The notes beneath the pieces were generated by a model that was not told where the DNA came from, did no database searches, and was given only the letters and a program-made list of their open reading frames with translations. Made by a program: the position numbers and the translations under genes. A stretch of DNA of 64,000 bases from Candidatus Poribacteria bacterium (GTDB lineage: Bacteria; Poribacteria; WGA-4E; WGA-3G), in contig JAPPIG010000042.1 in NCBI GenBank assembly GCA_028820635.1, positions 1 through 64,000 on the forward strand. Reading direction: 5' to 3'. Shown one piece after another: positions 26,689-35,857 of the stretch; position 1 is the first letter of the stretch, and each line of letters opens with the position of its first letter.

Positions 26689-28560
26689 TTATGTTTTTGT
26701 TAAGTAAGGCATCATATCCCATAAATAGATGACACCGTCAAAACCTCCGCTTGCCAAAAGTGTGCCATCAGGAGAAAAGGCAACCGATTCTACATCACTC
26801 TTATGCCCAGAAAATTCTACAACCAGCTGTGCTGTCTCCACCTGCCATATCTGAATCTTTGCATTTTTTCCCCTACCACCAACAGCGAGAAGCGTACTGT
26901 TCGGCGAAAATACAAATGACTCAACCCTTACTGTTTCAAATGTCACATTTTTCTCCCACGTCTTTGTATCCCATAGGTAAATCGTGTTTTCAGATGTTGT
27001 GGCAAGATAGTTGTTATCAGATGAAAATGTGACGACTTTGACGAGATCAGGATGTTCAAGGATAGCAATCTCCTCTCCCGTTTCAACTTCCCAGACCCTT
27101 GCAGTCTGGTCAATAGGGCTCACTTCTGGAGAAATGAAATAAAGGATTCCATCTTCTTCCTGCATTTCAAAATTCCGACCTCCTCCACTTGCCAGAAGAA
27201 CTTCATCAGGTGAGAATGCGACATCGTACACTGCTCCTATATGGCCAGTAAACGTCCGCAAATGTTCTTGTGTTGTGATATTCCAGAGATTAATCTCTCT
27301 ATCCAATCCTCCCGTAGCTGCAAGCATTCCACTTGGAGAAACAGCGGCGGACACAACCTCTGCCTGATGGTCGAACACAGCTTTCTGTTCATCATCTATC
27401 AATAGTATTGCTGCGTTTCCGGAACGACTTAATCCAATATAATTGCCTTCGGTTGAAAACGTTAAGGATTTCGCTTGCCCCACATCTCGATCAATTGTCT
27501 CAATGTCTGTTCCAGATTCAATATCCCATACCTTGACAGCAGAAAGCTCTGTCATGCCAATTAAGTGTTTCCCATCCGGTGAAAAACTGACAAGCCAACT
27601 GTACCAAGAGCGTGGATGAGTGAATGGAAGATCTCTTGCGCCTCTATCTGTCCATCTTCCCTCTTCAAGAGATGTTGAAGTCCCATCCGCAATACAGCGG
27701 ACATCAGTGCCACCCTCCGAAAAACGAGTTGCCATATATCTGTTATCTAATGAGAAGGTAATAGATGTTGCAGATTTTTTATGGGAGAAGCCCCATATTG
27801 CTTCACCGGTTTGAAGATCCCACAGCATCGTGCAACCACCTCTACTGTCCACAACTTGCTCCGCTGTGGCAAAAAACTTTCCATTTTGGGAAAAGGCGAT
27901 ACAATTAATACCTTCATTATTAAAGGGTATATCATCTCTCGATTCAAATCTGATTTTTACCTCTTTCTCCTGATGACTGAAACACCAACGCCTCTCACCT
28001 GTTTCAACATTCCAGATATTGGCTGTGCTATCCCAACTTGCCGTTGCCAAAAGTAATCCATCCGGAGAAAAAGCTACTGAAGACACATAACCGTCATGAG
28101 AAATTGTCCAGCGCGCTTCACCCGTATTAATATCCCACAAGACACCTTTACCATTCCGAGTGCCAGCTGCTAAAAATTTTCCGTTCGGAGAAATAGCTAC
28201 TGAAGACACATAATCCATTTTATCGAAAGTAACAAGTTCCGTTCCAGTAGCAACGTCCCATACTGTTGTCATACCATCCCAATCACCTGTGGCAAGTTTA
28301 GTGCCGTCATGAGAAAAAGTAACAACTGAGAGAAGACCTGTTCCCTCCACAGCAATAAGCCGTAGGAAATTATCGGTGTGGGCTTCGTAAAGCCACACAC
28401 CGATGCGGGATGCCACGGCGATAAGATTTCCATCAGGAGATGTTGCCGTCGCAGATACACCGCCCCTGCCGAACCGTGCAATCGTCTCAGACGGTAAAGC
28501 AATTAGATTTTCTTGAGGATGGTTTTGAATAAACACTTTGTTAAGCATGCCAAATTCCAT
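26689..28560 (-). CDS. WD40 repeat beta-propeller protein
   Basis: A 623-residue protein with about twelve WD40 blades of the HxGxVxSVAFSPDGxxLASGGxDxxIxLWD type, enough for roughly two propellers. Its N-terminus (ALPSETIARFGRGGVSATATSPDGNLIAVASRIGVWLYE) is related to the N-termini of the three WD40 proteins at 38.6-45.2 kb, but no signal peptide is visible, so it is probably cytoplasmic. WD40 proteins act as interaction platforms; the partner is unknown. The ATG at 28560 has a weak ribosome site, and ATG 28548 is an alternative. Confidence 0.85.
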   Translation of the reverse strand: MEFGMLNKVFIQNHPQENLIALPSETIARFGRGGVSATATSPDGNLIAVASRIGVWLYEAHTDNFLRLIAVEGTGLLSVVTFSHDGTKLATGDWDGMTTVWDVATGTELVTFDKMDYVSSVAISPNGKFLAAGTRNGKGVLWDINTGEARWTISHDGYVSSVAFSPDGLLLATASWDSTANIWNVETGERRWCFSHQEKEVKIRFESRDDIPFNNEGINCIAFSQNGKFFATAEQVVDSRGGCTMLWDLQTGEAIWGFSHKKSATSITFSLDNRYMATRFSEGGTDVRCIADGTSTSLEEGRWTDRGARDLPFTHPRSWYSWLVSFSPDGKHLIGMTELSAVKVWDIESGTDIETIDRDVGQAKSLTFSTEGNYIGLSRSGNAAILLIDDEQKAVFDHQAEVVSAAVSPSGMLAATGGLDREINLWNITTQEHLRTFTGHIGAVYDVAFSPDEVLLASGGGRNFEMQEEDGILYFISPEVSPIDQTARVWEVETGEEIAILEHPDLVKVVTFSSDNNYLATTSENTIYLWDTKTWEKNVTFETVRVESFVFSPNSTLLAVGGRGKNAKIQIWQVETAQLVVEFSGHKSDVESVAFSPDGTLLASGGFDGVIYLWDMMPYLTKT

Positions 28561-28587
28561 AGTAAACGGTTTGTAAAGGTGTATCTA

Positions 28588-29757
28588 TTAACTTGTCAGA
28601 GCAAGACCCACAGTCAGTGCCATACCGTAAATCATACTGGTTTCGTCTATATCAAATTGCGGGTGATGACACATATTAACAATACCTTTCTGTTCATTTC
28701 CTGCACCGACCATCACGAAACATGCAGGAATTTTCTGCGAATAACACGCAAAATCCTCCCCACCAAGTATTGGCGGTATCGGAAAAAGCACATTCTCCTC
28801 GCCAACTAACGTTTGCGCAGAGGAAACTACCGTATCAACACACGGTTCATGATTGTAGGTAACAGGGCAGCCCTCCTGATAGGCAAAATCATAAGTTGCA
28901 TCGTGTGCATTTGCGATGCCAGAAAGTAGGTTTTGCAGTTGTGTCCTTACCCGTTTCTGAACATCTTTGTCCAATGTGCGAACCGTGCCGCCAAGTGTCA
29001 CATAAGGTGGAATAACATTCTTAGCATCTCCACCGTGAAACTGTGTAATACTGACAACAGCAGAGTCTAACGGATCCACATTTCTTGAGACAATGGATTG
29101 TGCGGCATTTACAAACTGCGCGCTAATCATAATTGGGTCAACAGTGAGATGTGGAAAAGCAGCGTGTCCGCCCCTTCCTGTGATTGTAATTTCAAATGTG
29201 TCCGACTGTGCGAGCATGGGACCAATGCATGTAGCATATTGTCCCACTGGATAGAGTGGAAAAACGTGAATACCATAGATTTCGTCTACATCATCAAGTG
29301 CTCCGTCTTCAATCATTGCTGGCGCACCACCGGGGAATGCTTCCTCACAAGGTTGGAAGATAAATCGTATGTTCGCCTTGAGTTGACTTTTGAGATGTGA
29401 TAGGATTCTCGCCGTGCCGATGAGCATAGCGGTGTGTGCATCATGTCCACATAAGTGCGCCTTACCATCGATTTTCGATTTATATGGAACGTCGGTTTGT
29501 TCCTGAATGGGAAGTGCGTCCATATCGGCACGCAGCGCAATCCGTTTCGTTGCCCCAGAAACTTCCAGATCGCCGACAACCCCTGTTTTTCCTATGCCAG
29601 TTCTAACTGACATACCGAGCGCATCAAGCGCGTCTGCAGCAATTCCTGCTGTGCGTTCAACATCAAAACCTAATTCAGGGTGCTGGTGAATATCGCGTCG
29701 AATAGCGACAATGTCGTTAAAATGACGATGGCATTGTTCGAAAATCAAATCTTTCAT
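28588..29757 (-). CDS. M20-family amidohydrolase (N-acyl-amino-acid/hippurate hydrolase type)
   Basis: A 389-residue M20D metallopeptidase-like amidohydrolase. The metal ligands lie in LCGHDAHTAMLIGTARIL (HxD/H), in QPCEEAFPGGAPAMIEDGAL (the Glu pair) and in GGEDFACYSQKIP near the end. The dimerisation-domain motif GGHAAFPHLTVDPI contains the His that reaches the partner site. It would release amino acids from N-acyl or N-aroyl conjugates; the substrate is not known. Cytoplasmic. It lies 5 bp downstream of the VWA gene, so it may be co-transcribed with it. Confidence 0.9.
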   Translation of the reverse strand: MKDLIFEQCHRHFNDIVAIRRDIHQHPELGFDVERTAGIAADALDALGMSVRTGIGKTGVVGDLEVSGATKRIALRADMDALPIQEQTDVPYKSKIDGKAHLCGHDAHTAMLIGTARILSHLKSQLKANIRFIFQPCEEAFPGGAPAMIEDGALDDVDEIYGIHVFPLYPVGQYATCIGPMLAQSDTFEITITGRGGHAAFPHLTVDPIMISAQFVNAAQSIVSRNVDPLDSAVVSITQFHGGDAKNVIPPYVTLGGTVRTLDKDVQKRVRTQLQNLLSGIANAHDATYDFAYQEGCPVTYNHEPCVDTVVSSAQTLVGEENVLFPIPPILGGEDFACYSQKIPACFVMVGAGNEQKGIVNMCHHPQFDIDETSMIYGMALTVGLALTS

Positions 29758-29762
29758 GATTA

Positions 29763-31355
29763 TTATTGATATGTTAATGTTCTACGGAGAATGCTTTTGT
29801 GTCCTTGATCGTTTTCAAGACGATAAATGACAGTATAGATACCGGGTATAGTCAGAAATGCTGCACTATTGAGCATAGGTGTCAATTCTATCTCCGTTGA
29901 AGTATCATCTGGAATCTCTCTTTTTTCGTTAAACGGACCATAACATCTCTCACCCAATGGATTGAGTACTTTCCAAGTCAACGTCAATTGTTTAGGACGT
30001 GGTGGGTTGTTTACGTACACGGTGATTTTATCACCGACAGTGCCTCCATCAATACTGAGTGTCCCCAATTTTGATAACATCTTCACCGTTAATGTTAACG
30101 ATGGGACATATTCAAGATAACCTTTCCCAGGAATTGCACGCCAAGTACCGCCTGTGGCAAGTGCAATCTGCTTGATAGGCAGATAATCAAGTCCAATCAC
30201 TTCAACACGAATCTGTTCTTTTTGCAGAGTTGCAATAACCTCATCCAAACTATAGGAAGACCTTCCATCAAAATCAGCGTCATGGAATGCAGCATCACTT
30301 GCGAGAATGAAGAAACGCTGTGTATCACGCCGAAATTTGATCTTCTTTACGGCAGTCATCAGTGCATCTAATCCTGCTTCCGATATGTCTCCACCGCGAT
30401 CGACATCTATCTTGAAAAGCCAGTTTTTGAACGTGCCGAGATCATCTGTGCGTCCATAAGTTTTAACTTTATCTGTAAATGTCACCAGTCCAAAAGTAGC
30501 ATCGTTTCCATCTCGTTGGAAAGCATCAGAAATGAATTCAAAATATGCACGAATACCACGGATGTTGTCCACCATGCTTGCCGTTTCATCAAGAACAATA
30601 ACGACATCAACCTTTTTTGTAGTCGTTGCTGCTATGAGTTCTTGCGCAATGTTCTGCATCATTTTAATATAGATTCCACCGGCTTTACCTTTACCTGAAT
30701 AACTACCACCTCCCCACGAATTACCCATTCCTGTTGCTTGGAATGCATCACCGCGCCGACTTCCATAATTAATCTTTGGCGTGCCCATCGCGGGCGATGT
30801 AGCATCTAAGGAATTATCGGCATCTAACACAATCGGACTCGTATCCGCTTGGAGGTTAGTATGTGATATTTCAGGAGTAGCCGAAAAAGCGAGTAGATCA
30901 CGATTAATTTGGGGGGTTGTGGCACGGATGTTTAATCTTTGTGATATTTTTCTGTGCGGAGCGGCAGGCGTGCTATCTGTTACAGTGTCTTCAGGCATCT
31001 GGTAGTCATTTAGGTTTTCTTGTCTACGCTTTCGATCAGTAGAGATATACTCTTGTTCATTTTCAACTGTTAGCCACGCATTGTTTAAGTCCACTGCCGG
31101 TTTTGGTGGGGCTGGTGGTTTTTCATCTTCTTCTACAACTGGAGTCTCAAGTTCTGGGGCTGGTGGTTTTTTAATCACTTCTGGAGGTTTCGCTACTGCA
31201 ACATGGGGTATCTGAAAAATGTCAACGACAGGACCATCTATAAAAGGCGGCGGTGATTCATTTGTTGGAGAAAACCACCACATGCAGAGCATTAGAATGA
31301 TGTGAATAAAAACTGAATAGATTAGATATTGAGGGGTTCGCTTTTTATTTTTCAT
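29763..31355 (-). CDS. Membrane-anchored VWA-domain protein with TonB-like proline-rich N-terminus
   Basis: About 530 residues. It has one N-terminal transmembrane helix (YLIYSVFIHIILMLCMWWF), then a proline-rich acidic/basic stretch (KPPEVIKKPPAPELETP, EDEKPPAPPKPAV) like a TonB linker, and about 110 polar residues. A von Willebrand factor A domain follows, with VDVVIVLDETASMVDNI at the MIDAS, TFGLVTFTDKV and FFILASDAAFHDADF. It ends in a roughly 100-residue beta-rich domain. TonB-like anchoring of a VWA domain suggests a periplasm-facing role. I chose ATG 31355 over an upstream TTG; neither has a good ribosome site. Confidence 0.75.
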   Translation of the reverse strand: MKNKKRTPQYLIYSVFIHIILMLCMWWFSPTNESPPPFIDGPVVDIFQIPHVAVAKPPEVIKKPPAPELETPVVEEDEKPPAPPKPAVDLNNAWLTVENEQEYISTDRKRRQENLNDYQMPEDTVTDSTPAAPHRKISQRLNIRATTPQINRDLLAFSATPEISHTNLQADTSPIVLDADNSLDATSPAMGTPKINYGSRRGDAFQATGMGNSWGGGSYSGKGKAGGIYIKMMQNIAQELIAATTTKKVDVVIVLDETASMVDNIRGIRAYFEFISDAFQRDGNDATFGLVTFTDKVKTYGRTDDLGTFKNWLFKIDVDRGGDISEAGLDALMTAVKKIKFRRDTQRFFILASDAAFHDADFDGRSSYSLDEVIATLQKEQIRVEVIGLDYLPIKQIALATGGTWRAIPGKGYLEYVPSLTLTVKMLSKLGTLSIDGGTVGDKITVYVNNPPRPKQLTLTWKVLNPLGERCYGPFNEKREIPDDTSTEIELTPMLNSAAFLTIPGIYTVIYRLENDQGHKSILRRTLTYQ

Positions 31356-31411
31356 GATCCAATTTTTTGAATACTTTATCAAAAAATGTCTGATTTAATC
31401 CGTCTATAAGA

Positions 31412-31756
31412 TTATGATTCCTGATATAGACAAGCATCCAATACATTTAGGACTTCGTCAAGAAGCCAAGTAGATGATTTTTCAAGGAACTCGACATCAC
31501 GGCTCGCATAATCAACAGATTTAATTTGCTCTACCATGATGTATCCAGTAAGCGATGAATCAAAAGGTATTTTTATATGAAATGGCACACCCCTAAATGT
31601 ATTTGTTATGGGACACACCATAGCAAGTTGCGTGTGGATATTGAATGAGGTGTTGCTAACAACCAACGCTGGACGTCTACCTTTTTGTTCATATCCAGAT
31701 TGTGGATCAAAAGATAGACGTACGAAATCCCCTTTCTGTGGAACATATTTAGGCAT
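31412..31756 (-). CDS. MazF/PemK-family endoribonuclease toxin
   Basis: A 114-residue protein with the MazF pattern: GDFVRLSFDPQSGYEQKGRRPALVVS at the start, AMVCPITNTFRG in the core and GYIMVEQIKSVDYASRDVEF near the end. These cover the conserved Arg and the Thr/Ser region of the active site. MazF proteins cut mRNA at short motifs. Its ATG directly follows the stop of the MazE-like gene with no spacer, as in a coupled toxin-antitoxin pair. Confidence 0.9.
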   Translation of the reverse strand: MPKYVPQKGDFVRLSFDPQSGYEQKGRRPALVVSNTSFNIHTQLAMVCPITNTFRGVPFHIKIPFDSSLTGYIMVEQIKSVDYASRDVEFLEKSSTWLLDEVLNVLDACLYQES

Positions 31757-32005
31757 CTACCATACCTCTTTACCAACAGGTTTGCCCCAATCTGTTTCTT
31801 CAGGTTCGTAATCCTTCGGCATTTTAGCAAGTAATGCCTGCAAATCAGTTCGCCTACGCGCTTGCGTAGCTGTTTCAACAACAATTCTACCGTTCTGAAT
31901 CGTAATCTGGACCTCGTCCCCTACATTCATTTGCGCCTCTTCCAACATTTTTTTCGAAAAGTAGATACCATCACTGTTTTCTATTTTTTGAACCTTGATT
32001 TTCAC
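31757..32005 (-). CDS. MazE/AbrB-type antitoxin
   Basis: An 82-residue protein. The N-terminal swapped-hairpin AbrB domain reads IKVQKIENSDGIYFSKKMLEEAQMNVGDEVQITIQNGRIVVE. It is followed by a basic linker and a C-terminal toxin-binding tail (DYEPEETDWGKPVGKEVW) of the MazE kind. The start is GTG at 32005, with a strong GGAGG site upstream. It should bind MazF and repress the operon (family knowledge). Confidence 0.9.
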   Translation of the reverse strand: MKIKVQKIENSDGIYFSKKMLEEAQMNVGDEVQITIQNGRIVVETATQARRRTDLQALLAKMPKDYEPEETDWGKPVGKEVW

Positions 32006-32074
32006 AACTTTCCTCCATATTTAAAAATCACATAAAACTTAGCTTACTTCTAATCACAAATATCAGGAATATTC

Positions 32075-33034
32075 TTATAAATGAAATTCAACAACATCTC
32101 CATCATAAATCATATCATTACGGCTAACAGGTTGACCATCATGCCATTCAGGTCCCCATATCCGTGCAAACTTAAATTCAGCAAAGTCTTTGTGTAAGCC
32201 GAGGGCTGCGTCAAGGACAGTTGAACCATTCGGTAGCACAATCGGGTCATCACGTTCTATCGGTTTTCCGGGTGCTTTTGGATAAACACGAACAATATCT
32301 AATGTATCGTAAAATGCCTGAAATAAAGCGTCTTTACCTTCTTCTGTCTCAGCAGAGATGGGATAAATTTGTAAATCTTCACCGTAAAATTCTGTCAGAA
32401 TCTCCAATCTGTCTGGTGCGCCTGGTGCGTCCAATTGATTAGCAACAACAAGGTATCCTACTTCATCATTCTCAGCATCGCCTCTTTGATCGTTAAACAC
32501 CGTTAAAACGACATCTAATTCATCTAACAGACTATCACTCGCAAGACTCACAACTCCTAAGCATAAGTCGGCATTTCTGACTAACGTTAACACCGCTGGA
32601 GAAATAAAATCTTGCATGATAGAAGGCGTATCAATGAGTTGAAATTGTATGTTTTCATATTGGAGCATTCCTACAACAGGCATGGTAGTCGTATAGGGAG
32701 TAGGCGAAACTTCAGATTTTGCTTTCGTAAAATTGGAAAGTATCTGCGATTTACCGCCGTTTGGCGGACCTAACATTACAATTTGTCCAGCGCCCTGTTT
32801 CGGGATATGTTCGCTATAGCCCTTTTTGCTTGCTCCCTTACCTCCTTTTCCAGATGACTCTTTTTTGAGTACAGCGATCCGTTTACGCAGGTCGGATACA
32901 ACTTTCTCTGTTCCTTTATGTTTCGGAACAATGCGCAGCATCTCCTCTAAGAGACTCAATCGTTCTTCATCTGTTTTAGCTGCTTCATGCTGATGTTTGA
33001 GTTTATAGTATGTTGGAGGTAGGTTTGCTGGCAT
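32075..33034 (-). CDS. DRG/OBG-type GTPase with TGS domain
   Basis: A 319-residue GTPase. A helical N-terminus (MPANLPPTYYKLKHQHEAAKT) precedes G1 GPPNGGKSQIL, G2 TTTMPVVGMLQYENIQ, G3 DTPSI and G4 NQLD (a variant of NKxD). The C-terminal TGS domain ends in MIYDGDVVEFHL. It resembles the DRG/OBG families, which bind ribosomes or RNA. I chose ATG 33034 because a perfect GGAGGA site lies just upstream; the longer frame (33061) adds nine residues. It is divergent from the M28 peptidase gene. Confidence 0.85.
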   Translation of the reverse strand: MPANLPPTYYKLKHQHEAAKTDEERLSLLEEMLRIVPKHKGTEKVVSDLRKRIAVLKKESSGKGGKGASKKGYSEHIPKQGAGQIVMLGPPNGGKSQILSNFTKAKSEVSPTPYTTTMPVVGMLQYENIQFQLIDTPSIMQDFISPAVLTLVRNADLCLGVVSLASDSLLDELDVVLTVFNDQRGDAENDEVGYLVVANQLDAPGAPDRLEILTEFYGEDLQIYPISAETEEGKDALFQAFYDTLDIVRVYPKAPGKPIERDDPIVLPNGSTVLDAALGLHKDFAEFKFARIWGPEWHDGQPVSRNDMIYDGDVVEFHL

Positions 33035-33174
33035 AATTGTCCTCCGAATCTTTGTTTGCAATCTCTGCCAAAAACTGATAAAATCACAGAGGCTATTGTC
33101 TGAAATATGGAGTGGTTAACACTCATCTATATAATTGCTAACCTTATCTTACATAATATCAGAAATTCATACCT

Positions 33175-34779
33175 ATGTCAACTCAATTTAAGTGTCCATT
33201 CAGTAAACTCTCTGTGGTTCTAATCAGTGCAATTTTTTTCTTTCTACTTACAATTTCAGGATATGCGGATCGGGGTGATGAACTCATCCAAAAAGTGAAG
33301 TCTGATGTGCTTATTTCACATGTTAGTGCGCTACAAGAAAATGTGACGTTTTTTCCCCGTCATCTTACCTACCGTACACGCAACGCGCATCATAGCGAGG
33401 CAACAGATAGTGTAATAAACTATATTATGACGCAGTTTAAGCGATCTTCACGACTAAAAGTGAGTGAACAAAATATTGGGGGTATCAGAAACGTTGTTGC
33501 AGTTCTGCCCCCTAAGCCGACTTCATCAAGTAAGAACATCTTTATTATCTGTGCCCACTACGACACACAAGCAGTACGAGAACCGAGTTGGAATCCATTA
33601 GCATCAAGCGCACCGGGGGCAAACAAAAACGGAACGGGTGTGGCAGCAATGTTGGAAATCGCTAATATCTTAAGTCATTATGAATATGACCATGAATTAA
33701 GATTTGTTGCATTAGGTGGTGAGGAGCTCGGGTTTCTGGGGAGTCGTAACTATGTTCGTAAAGCCATTAGAAATGCGAATTCTGATAACGATTCTTTGCA
33801 ACCAAAACGCACACCAAACTCTGAAAAAATAATCGCTGTTTTTAATTTAGACATGCTCGGTTTTAACTGGAAAAATGATCTGGTTGAGGTGATTTCCAAT
33901 AGAGACTCAACGTGGATAAGCCGTGCACTCGCTATTTCTAATACATGGTATAACATAGGATTGAAAATACGGAGAACGCATGACGAATTTATTGACATCT
34001 CATCACACAAAACTTTTTGGGATTCAGGGTATTCCGCAGTCACATTAATTGAGAGTTCAACACCGTGGCGAGATTCCCAGAACTATGATGCTAACCCATT
34101 CTATCATACATTTGGTGATACTGTTGATAAAATCAACTTCCGTTTAGTGACAAAGGTGACACAACTTGTTCTTGTCACAGTACATAGCCTCCTTACAGAT
34201 ATGTTTCAACCGAAGCGGCGGATACCACAGGTTACACTTGATCTACCGGATATTGTTAAACAGAACCCGCTGCAAATCACTGGAAGATATGTATCAGACT
34301 TTCCCATTGACATAGTTGTGCATCCGAGTGGTGTAGAAGCAAAGTTAGATAGAGAAAAGCAAACCTATAAAGCAACGATTCCACTGTCTCCAGGGGAAAA
34401 TACGCTCATGGTGGTTGCACGATATCCGCTTGGTGCAGCTTCAGCAAAGCAGTCTGTTATTTTAGAAGAAGGATTCATCTGGAAGCATGTAATTGTATCA
34501 CCAAATCCTGTACGTTTTAACAATCGGACAGAATTCCGTGTTGAGGGAAACCTTGAAATCACTGAGATGAAGGTGAATGTATATGACGTCCGTGGCAGCT
34601 TGATAAAAAGAATTGAGGGTGTAGATGATAGACTTGATAAACGAATATGGCGAACGTGGTGGAATCAGCAGACATCTTATGGGTTAGCCGTCTCCGGTGG
34701 GATTTATATCTGTCACATCTCTGTTACCGTAAAGGGTGAAACATACACTATCGTAAAAAAGTTGGCTATTATGCGGTGA
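33175..34779 (+). CDS. Secreted M28 zinc aminopeptidase-like protein with FlgD-like C-terminal domain
   Basis: A 534-residue exported protein (signal LSVVLISAIFFFLLTISGYA). The M28 peptidase domain spans about residues 60-345. Zinc ligands and catalytic residues sit in FIICAHYDTQ, GANKNGTGVAAMLEIA, VALGGEELGFLGS and FNLDMLGF, with a final His candidate in YHTFGDTVDK. A linker strand region follows, then a FlgD-like Ig fold (VSPNPVRFNNRTEFRVEG ... YDVRGSLIKRIEG ... SGGIYICHISV) typical of sorted or surface-attached proteins. The ribosome site is weak. Confidence 0.87.
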   Translation: MSTQFKCPFSKLSVVLISAIFFFLLTISGYADRGDELIQKVKSDVLISHVSALQENVTFFPRHLTYRTRNAHHSEATDSVINYIMTQFKRSSRLKVSEQNIGGIRNVVAVLPPKPTSSSKNIFIICAHYDTQAVREPSWNPLASSAPGANKNGTGVAAMLEIANILSHYEYDHELRFVALGGEELGFLGSRNYVRKAIRNANSDNDSLQPKRTPNSEKIIAVFNLDMLGFNWKNDLVEVISNRDSTWISRALAISNTWYNIGLKIRRTHDEFIDISSHKTFWDSGYSAVTLIESSTPWRDSQNYDANPFYHTFGDTVDKINFRLVTKVTQLVLVTVHSLLTDMFQPKRRIPQVTLDLPDIVKQNPLQITGRYVSDFPIDIVVHPSGVEAKLDREKQTYKATIPLSPGENTLMVVARYPLGAASAKQSVILEEGFIWKHVIVSPNPVRFNNRTEFRVEGNLEITEMKVNVYDVRGSLIKRIEGVDDRLDKRIWRTWWNQQTSYGLAVSGGIYICHISVTVKGETYTIVKKLAIMR

Positions 34780-34885
34780 ATATCTGAACCAGGATTTTCA
34801 AGTTTACAAGATTTGATAGGATTAGCAATCTGTAGACGCGCTTTGTAAATCTCTTGTGTGCGGTGTATAGTTGATTGCATATCTA

Positions 34886-34913
34886 CTATAGTGAATTCTA
34901 CAATTAACTTTAC
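34886..34913 (+). repeat. 27-nt dispersed repeat, copy 2
   Basis: Begins CTATAGTGAATTCTAC and ends AATTAACTTTAC. It matches the minus-strand copy at 11544-11570 with two differences. Confidence 0.55.
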
Positions 34914-35089
34914 ATCTGAGTTGTGAATCAACGCAACATGCGATTTTGGCATGCTGCGGGAGGGAACTCCGGGGAATGCCTAAAGACGAATGCGCTTTTG
35001 GCATTCGCCATGATTCATACCCGGTGAATACCAAAAAGGTATTCATACCGTTGATTTCTTGATTTGGATTCCCGATTAACAGTTGTTTC

Positions 35090-35114
35090 GTCGCGATTCG
35101 GAGATCGCACCTAC
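35090..35114 (-). repeat. 25-nt REP-like palindromic repeat, copy 2
   Basis: On the minus strand it reads GTAGGTGCGATC followed by TCCGAATCGCGAC, the same length and layout as 11478-11502. Confidence 0.55.
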
Positions 35115-35138
35115 AGAATATATGTAAACTTATTTACA

Positions 35139-35766
35139 TGAGGGTGTTTCAAAAATAATAGTTGTCAAAAGTCAGGATAAAGGATACTCTTTGAATTAAT
35201 TTCAAGGAGATACCTATGAAATATCCTGACAGGATAGAGTATATCACATTTCTTTTTTCGTTGTTAGATGAGTTCTTAGCACCTCAAGAAAACGCCTCAA
35301 AAAGAGCGAGACCCCAGAAGTATTCGGATGCTTCGCTGATCGTCTTTTACGCCGTTATGACGCTCAAGGGATTACCGCTATGCGCGCACAACAAGATTAC
35401 TTATTTCACCATCCGCTCTGGCTCCAAAGATGTCGGCTCCCGGCGTGTCCGTCTCAGGTGACACTCGGACGTAGATACAAAGCGTTGACACCGATATACA
35501 GCGACACAAATCGAGACATGCCAAAAGGTACGAAAACTGCGATTGAACCCATCTTTGATTTGTTGAGCAAACTCTTGTCAATCACAGGGAAGCATAAACC
35601 TTTACCCGTGCGAAACTTGGTATATGTTTCTACTTTTTTGGGGCTCGGTATCCTACTTTTGCAGGTATCAATGTTAATGAATGTCCAATATGGGATACCT
35701 ACCCGAAATGTTCCTTACATTAAAACTTGTTTTCAATAAAAAACAAACATTTATGAAACACCCTCA
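35139..35766 (+). mobile_element. Remnant insertion sequence with terminal inverted repeats
   Basis: Bounded by a 13-bp perfect inverted repeat, TGAGGGTGTTTCA at 35139-35151 and its complement at 35754-35766. It encloses a broken transposase gene (35216-35739). At about 630 bp it is too short for a full DDE element. No target duplication is evident. Its right end is 92 bp from the tmk start. Confidence 0.75.
35216..35739 (+). pseudogene. Decayed DDE transposase (IS4/IS5-like)
   Basis: The N-terminal piece in one frame (MKYPDRIEYITFLFSLLDEFL ... YSDASLIVFYAVMTLKGL) continues in a second frame after about 35375 (MRAQQDYLFHHPLWLQRCRLPACPSQVTLGRRYKALTPIYSD), so a frameshift lies there. The text then jumps to a C-terminal-like segment (TAIEPIFDLLSKLLSITGKH ... 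VRNLVYVSTFLGLGILLLQ). The catalytic DDE core appears deleted. The start has an AAGGAG site. Family assignment is by pattern. Confidence 0.75.
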
Positions 35767-35821
35767 ATTAATTGGGAGAAAATCTACAATTGAATGGTTC
35801 TGGGAATCCATGCAATTCCAC

Positions 35822-35850
35822 TTGATACAGTGCCTACAACATGATATTAT
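35822..35850 (+). promoter_or_regulatory. Candidate promoter for tmk
   Basis: TTGATA (35822-35827), a 17-base spacer and TATTAT (35845-35850). The expected start, about 35857, coincides with the tmk ATG at 35858, which implies a leaderless or nearly leaderless transcript. No ribosome site is visible, which fits. Confidence 0.5.
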
Positions 35851-35857
35851 TAAAACA

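Larger units (their letters stand above)
34780..35138. other. Gene-free region with dispersed repeats
   Basis: About 360 bp without a credible gene. It contains the 27-nt repeat (34886-34913) and several short palindromes: GCATGC-type around 34936-34964, GAATGC...GCATTC around 34974-35008, and GAATACC...GGTATTC around 35025-35045. A reverse copy of the 25-nt palindromic repeat is at 35090-35114. It is a repeat cluster beside a dead insertion sequence. Confidence 0.6.

Noticed and set aside
35681..35857. Longer N-terminus for tmk
   Set aside because: The extra 59 residues are translated from the IS remnant; the kinase family sequence starts at 35858.
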